This document shows, in pieces, positions 6,303-7,467 of a DNA stretch of 7,467 nucleotides; the first letter of the stretch is position 1, and every line of letters starts with the position of its first letter. The notes below the pieces were generated by a model. The model was not told where the DNA came from. It did not search any database and saw only the letters and a program-made list of their open reading frames with translations. This DNA is from Parachlamydiaceae bacterium (GTDB lineage: Bacteria > Chlamydiota > Chlamydiia > Chlamydiales > Parachlamydiaceae), in assembly GCA_030679615.1 (NCBI GenBank), contig JAUXSJ010000358.1:1-7467 (forward strand), written 5' to 3'. The position numbers and the translations under genes are program-made.

Positions 6303-7343
6303 TTATTGAGGACAGTAGAGATAAAGAAATTGATTTCTCAACATTAAATCTATTTCAGGAGAAATAGTGATTTGATGTTTGACTGTTCCAGTTAAAAGGG
6401 AAGATTGGCTGGAAAAAAGAGTTTTCCACCATCCTTTATTTTCTAATCTGATCACTTGATATTTATCATCGGTGATTTCTAATTTTTCAAGAAGGGCTTT
6501 TAGAGCTTCAGAAAGCGTTACACCGCTAACGTCAATATAACCATATTCTTGAGCTAAAGCTGCAGGAAAAATACGCGCGCCATAATCATTAATAAGTTTT
6601 TCTTTACTAATTTGAGGACGATGAGTTGTAACAAGATTCACAAAAGCGTCATAATAATATTCGTTAATGTTCCTGTAATTTTCATCTTCGCCTGGTTTCC
6701 AAGGACGTAAAGGATTTAAAGCGTCTTTTTCTTTACCAGCAGTAATTGTTAGTGTTTCAACTCCGATTTTTTCTAATAATTTTGTAAAATTCATAAAAGT
6801 AGGAAGGAGAACACCAATACTACCAATTAAACTCACATCGCTTGAATAGATTTTATCCGCAGCAAGGGCAACATACATACCACCAGATGCACATAGTCCA
6901 TTAGTGTAGGCATAAATCGGTACATTATATCTTTTTTTATAGGCAAGGAGATTGTGTAAAATTCCGTCTGAATCGATGACAGTTCCGCCCGGACTATTAA
7001 TATTTAATAAAATTCCTTTAACGCGGTCATTTTTAAAATCGCCTTCTCTAGATTCAACAAGGATTTGCTGGATTGTGTCAGTATTTAAAAGTTCAGTTCC
7101 AATTACGCCATCAATGTTAATTTGTAAGATGACAGGAGCATCTGATGAAACGACTTTTCTTTTTCCTTCTGCGTTAGGTAAAATTTCTTCCGTATTGACT
7201 GTCGTCAATTTAGCGCTTTCTGTATCGCTGGAAAGAGCACCTAAGCCCATAGTAATAGCAATAATTCCTAAAAATAAACCGATAATCACACAAAAAGCTA
7301 CAAATAAAGCACGAAGAGCAGAATAAAAAATGGAGTCTCGCAT
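6303..7343 (-). CDS. sppA: Signal peptide peptidase SppA / SohB-type membrane serine protease (S49 family)
   Basis: S49-family proteases cleave signal peptides left in the membrane and other small membrane substrates with a Ser-Lys dyad facing outward. At 346 residues this is the short single-domain form (E. coli SppA is about 618). Residues 9-36 form an N-terminal transmembrane anchor. The core holds I111-L-L-N-I-N-S-P-G-G120 (oxyanion region) and the nucleophile S153 in C151-A-S-G-G-M. It also has G174-S-I-G-V and the likely general base K206 in G203-K-E-K-D. The C-terminal 55 or so residues (about 292-346) are not recognisable and end in a hydrophobic L-Y-L-Y-C-P-Q tail. The start ATG 7343 has AGGA at 7 nt spacing. 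It is the first gene of the block, 21 nt upstream of polA, matching C. trachomatis CT494 (sohB). I cannot settle the choice between SppA and SohB names from sequence alone. Confidence 0.95.
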   Translation of the reverse strand: MRDSIFYSALRALFVAFCVIIGLFLGIIAITMGLGALSSDTESAKLTTVNTEEILPNAEGKRKVVSSDAPVILQINIDGVIGTELLNTDTIQQILVESREGDFKNDRVKGILLNINSPGGTVIDSDGILHNLLAYKKRYNVPIYAYTNGLCASGGMYVALAADKIYSSDVSLIGSIGVLLPTFMNFTKLLEKIGVETLTITAGKEKDALNPLRPWKPGEDENYRNINEYYYDAFVNLVTTHRPQISKEKLINDYGARIFPAALAQEYGYIDVSGVTLSEALKALLEKLEITDDKYQVIRLENKGWWKTLFSSQSSLLTGTVKHQITISPEIDLMLRNQFLYLYCPQ

Positions 7344-7350
7344 GAGTATT

Positions 7351-7354
7351 TCCT
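7351..7354 (-). promoter_or_regulatory. Ribosome binding site of sppA (AGGA)
   Basis: The minus strand reads AGGA here, 7 nt before the ATG at 7343. This is the best-placed Shine-Dalgarno in the block and fixes the sppA start. Confidence 0.65.
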
Positions 7355-7415
7355 AAGTATGAGTAAAATTCACTTATAATTGATTGTCTTATTTTCGAAA
7401 AGAAAGAAGACTAAT

Positions 7416-7421
7416 ATTATA
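7416..7421 (-). promoter_or_regulatory. Candidate -10 element upstream of sppA
   Basis: The minus strand reads TATAAT, a perfect sigma70/sigma66-type -10, 72 nt upstream of the sppA start. At 16-18 nt upstream there is no good -35 (the best hexamers are GATTGT or AGATTG). Chlamydial promoters often have poor -35 elements, so it remains plausible, but such hexamers are frequent in AT-rich DNA. A second, weaker candidate (TATAAG) lies at 7373-7378. Confidence 0.3.
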
Positions 7422-7467
7422 GCTAAATATCAATTCTACAATCTCGCAAACAATTTAACGCAGAGAC

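Larger units (their letters stand above)
641..7343 (-). other. Probable operon sppA-polA-coaE-rho-(CT490-like)
   Basis: Five minus-strand genes follow each other with gaps of 21 nt (sppA-polA), overlap or 2 nt depending on the start chosen (polA-coaE), 51 nt (coaE-rho) and 17 nt (rho-tail gene). No intrinsic terminator hairpin with a U-tract is visible in any gap. The order matches, from memory, C. trachomatis CT494 to CT490. Cotranscription is an inference from spacing; a separate rho promoter inside coaE cannot be excluded. Confidence 0.7.

Noticed and set aside
6952..7326. Plus-strand open frame of 124 codons
   Set aside because: It lies fully antisense to the sppA membrane anchor and protease core. 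Its hydrophobic stretches mirror the sppA codons, it has no ribosome site, and the opposite strand is a certain gene.
1..7467. CRISPR arrays, tRNA or rRNA genes, insertion sequences, phage genes
   Set aside because: No regularly spaced direct repeats, cloverleaf-like segments, transposase motifs or terminal inverted repeats were seen on either strand.

Overview
The window is a low-GC bacterial chromosome segment (coding parts roughly 32-42% GC by eye). It is dominated by one minus-strand gene block that reads, in transcription order, sppA/sohB-type protease, polA, coaE, rho and a membrane-anchored protein of unknown function. From memory, the same order occurs in Chlamydia trachomatis as CT494 (sohB), CT493 (polA), CT492 (coaE), CT491 (rho) and CT490 (hypothetical). 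That synteny, the low GC and the divergence from chlamydial pathogens suggest an environmental member of the Chlamydiales, such as a Protochlamydia/Parachlamydia-like amoeba symbiont. This assignment rests on gene order and protein features, not on a database search.

Layout from left to right. Positions 1-104 are extremely AT-rich and hold no gene. Positions 105-455 (+) encode a small orphan protein that I do not recognise. Positions 456-640 are a convergent intergenic region with a near-perfect hairpin at 584-603 and a second inverted repeat that competes for one arm. Positions 641-7343 (-) are the operon-like block: the CT490-like tail gene (641-1528), rho (1546-2916), coaE (about 2968-3576), polA (3570-6281) and sppA (6303-7343). 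Gaps between these genes are 17, 51, overlapping/abutting and 21 nt, so cotranscription and partial translational coupling are likely. Positions 7344-7467 are the sppA leader, with a good Shine-Dalgarno sequence and a TATAAT hexamer as a possible -10 element.

The genes are mostly housekeeping: transcription termination (Rho), DNA repair and Okazaki fragment maturation (PolA), the last step of CoA synthesis (CoaE) and membrane-associated proteolysis (SppA). They do not form one pathway, and their linkage looks like an inherited chlamydial arrangement.

I see no CRISPR array, insertion sequence, tRNA, rRNA or phage gene, and no clearly new multi-gene system. The two observations most worth checking are these. 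PolA has valine where the first metal-binding aspartate of the 3'-5' exonuclease DxE motif should be. The uncharacterised operon tail protein combines an N-terminal membrane anchor, a CxxCH motif and a segment that looks like a winged helix.
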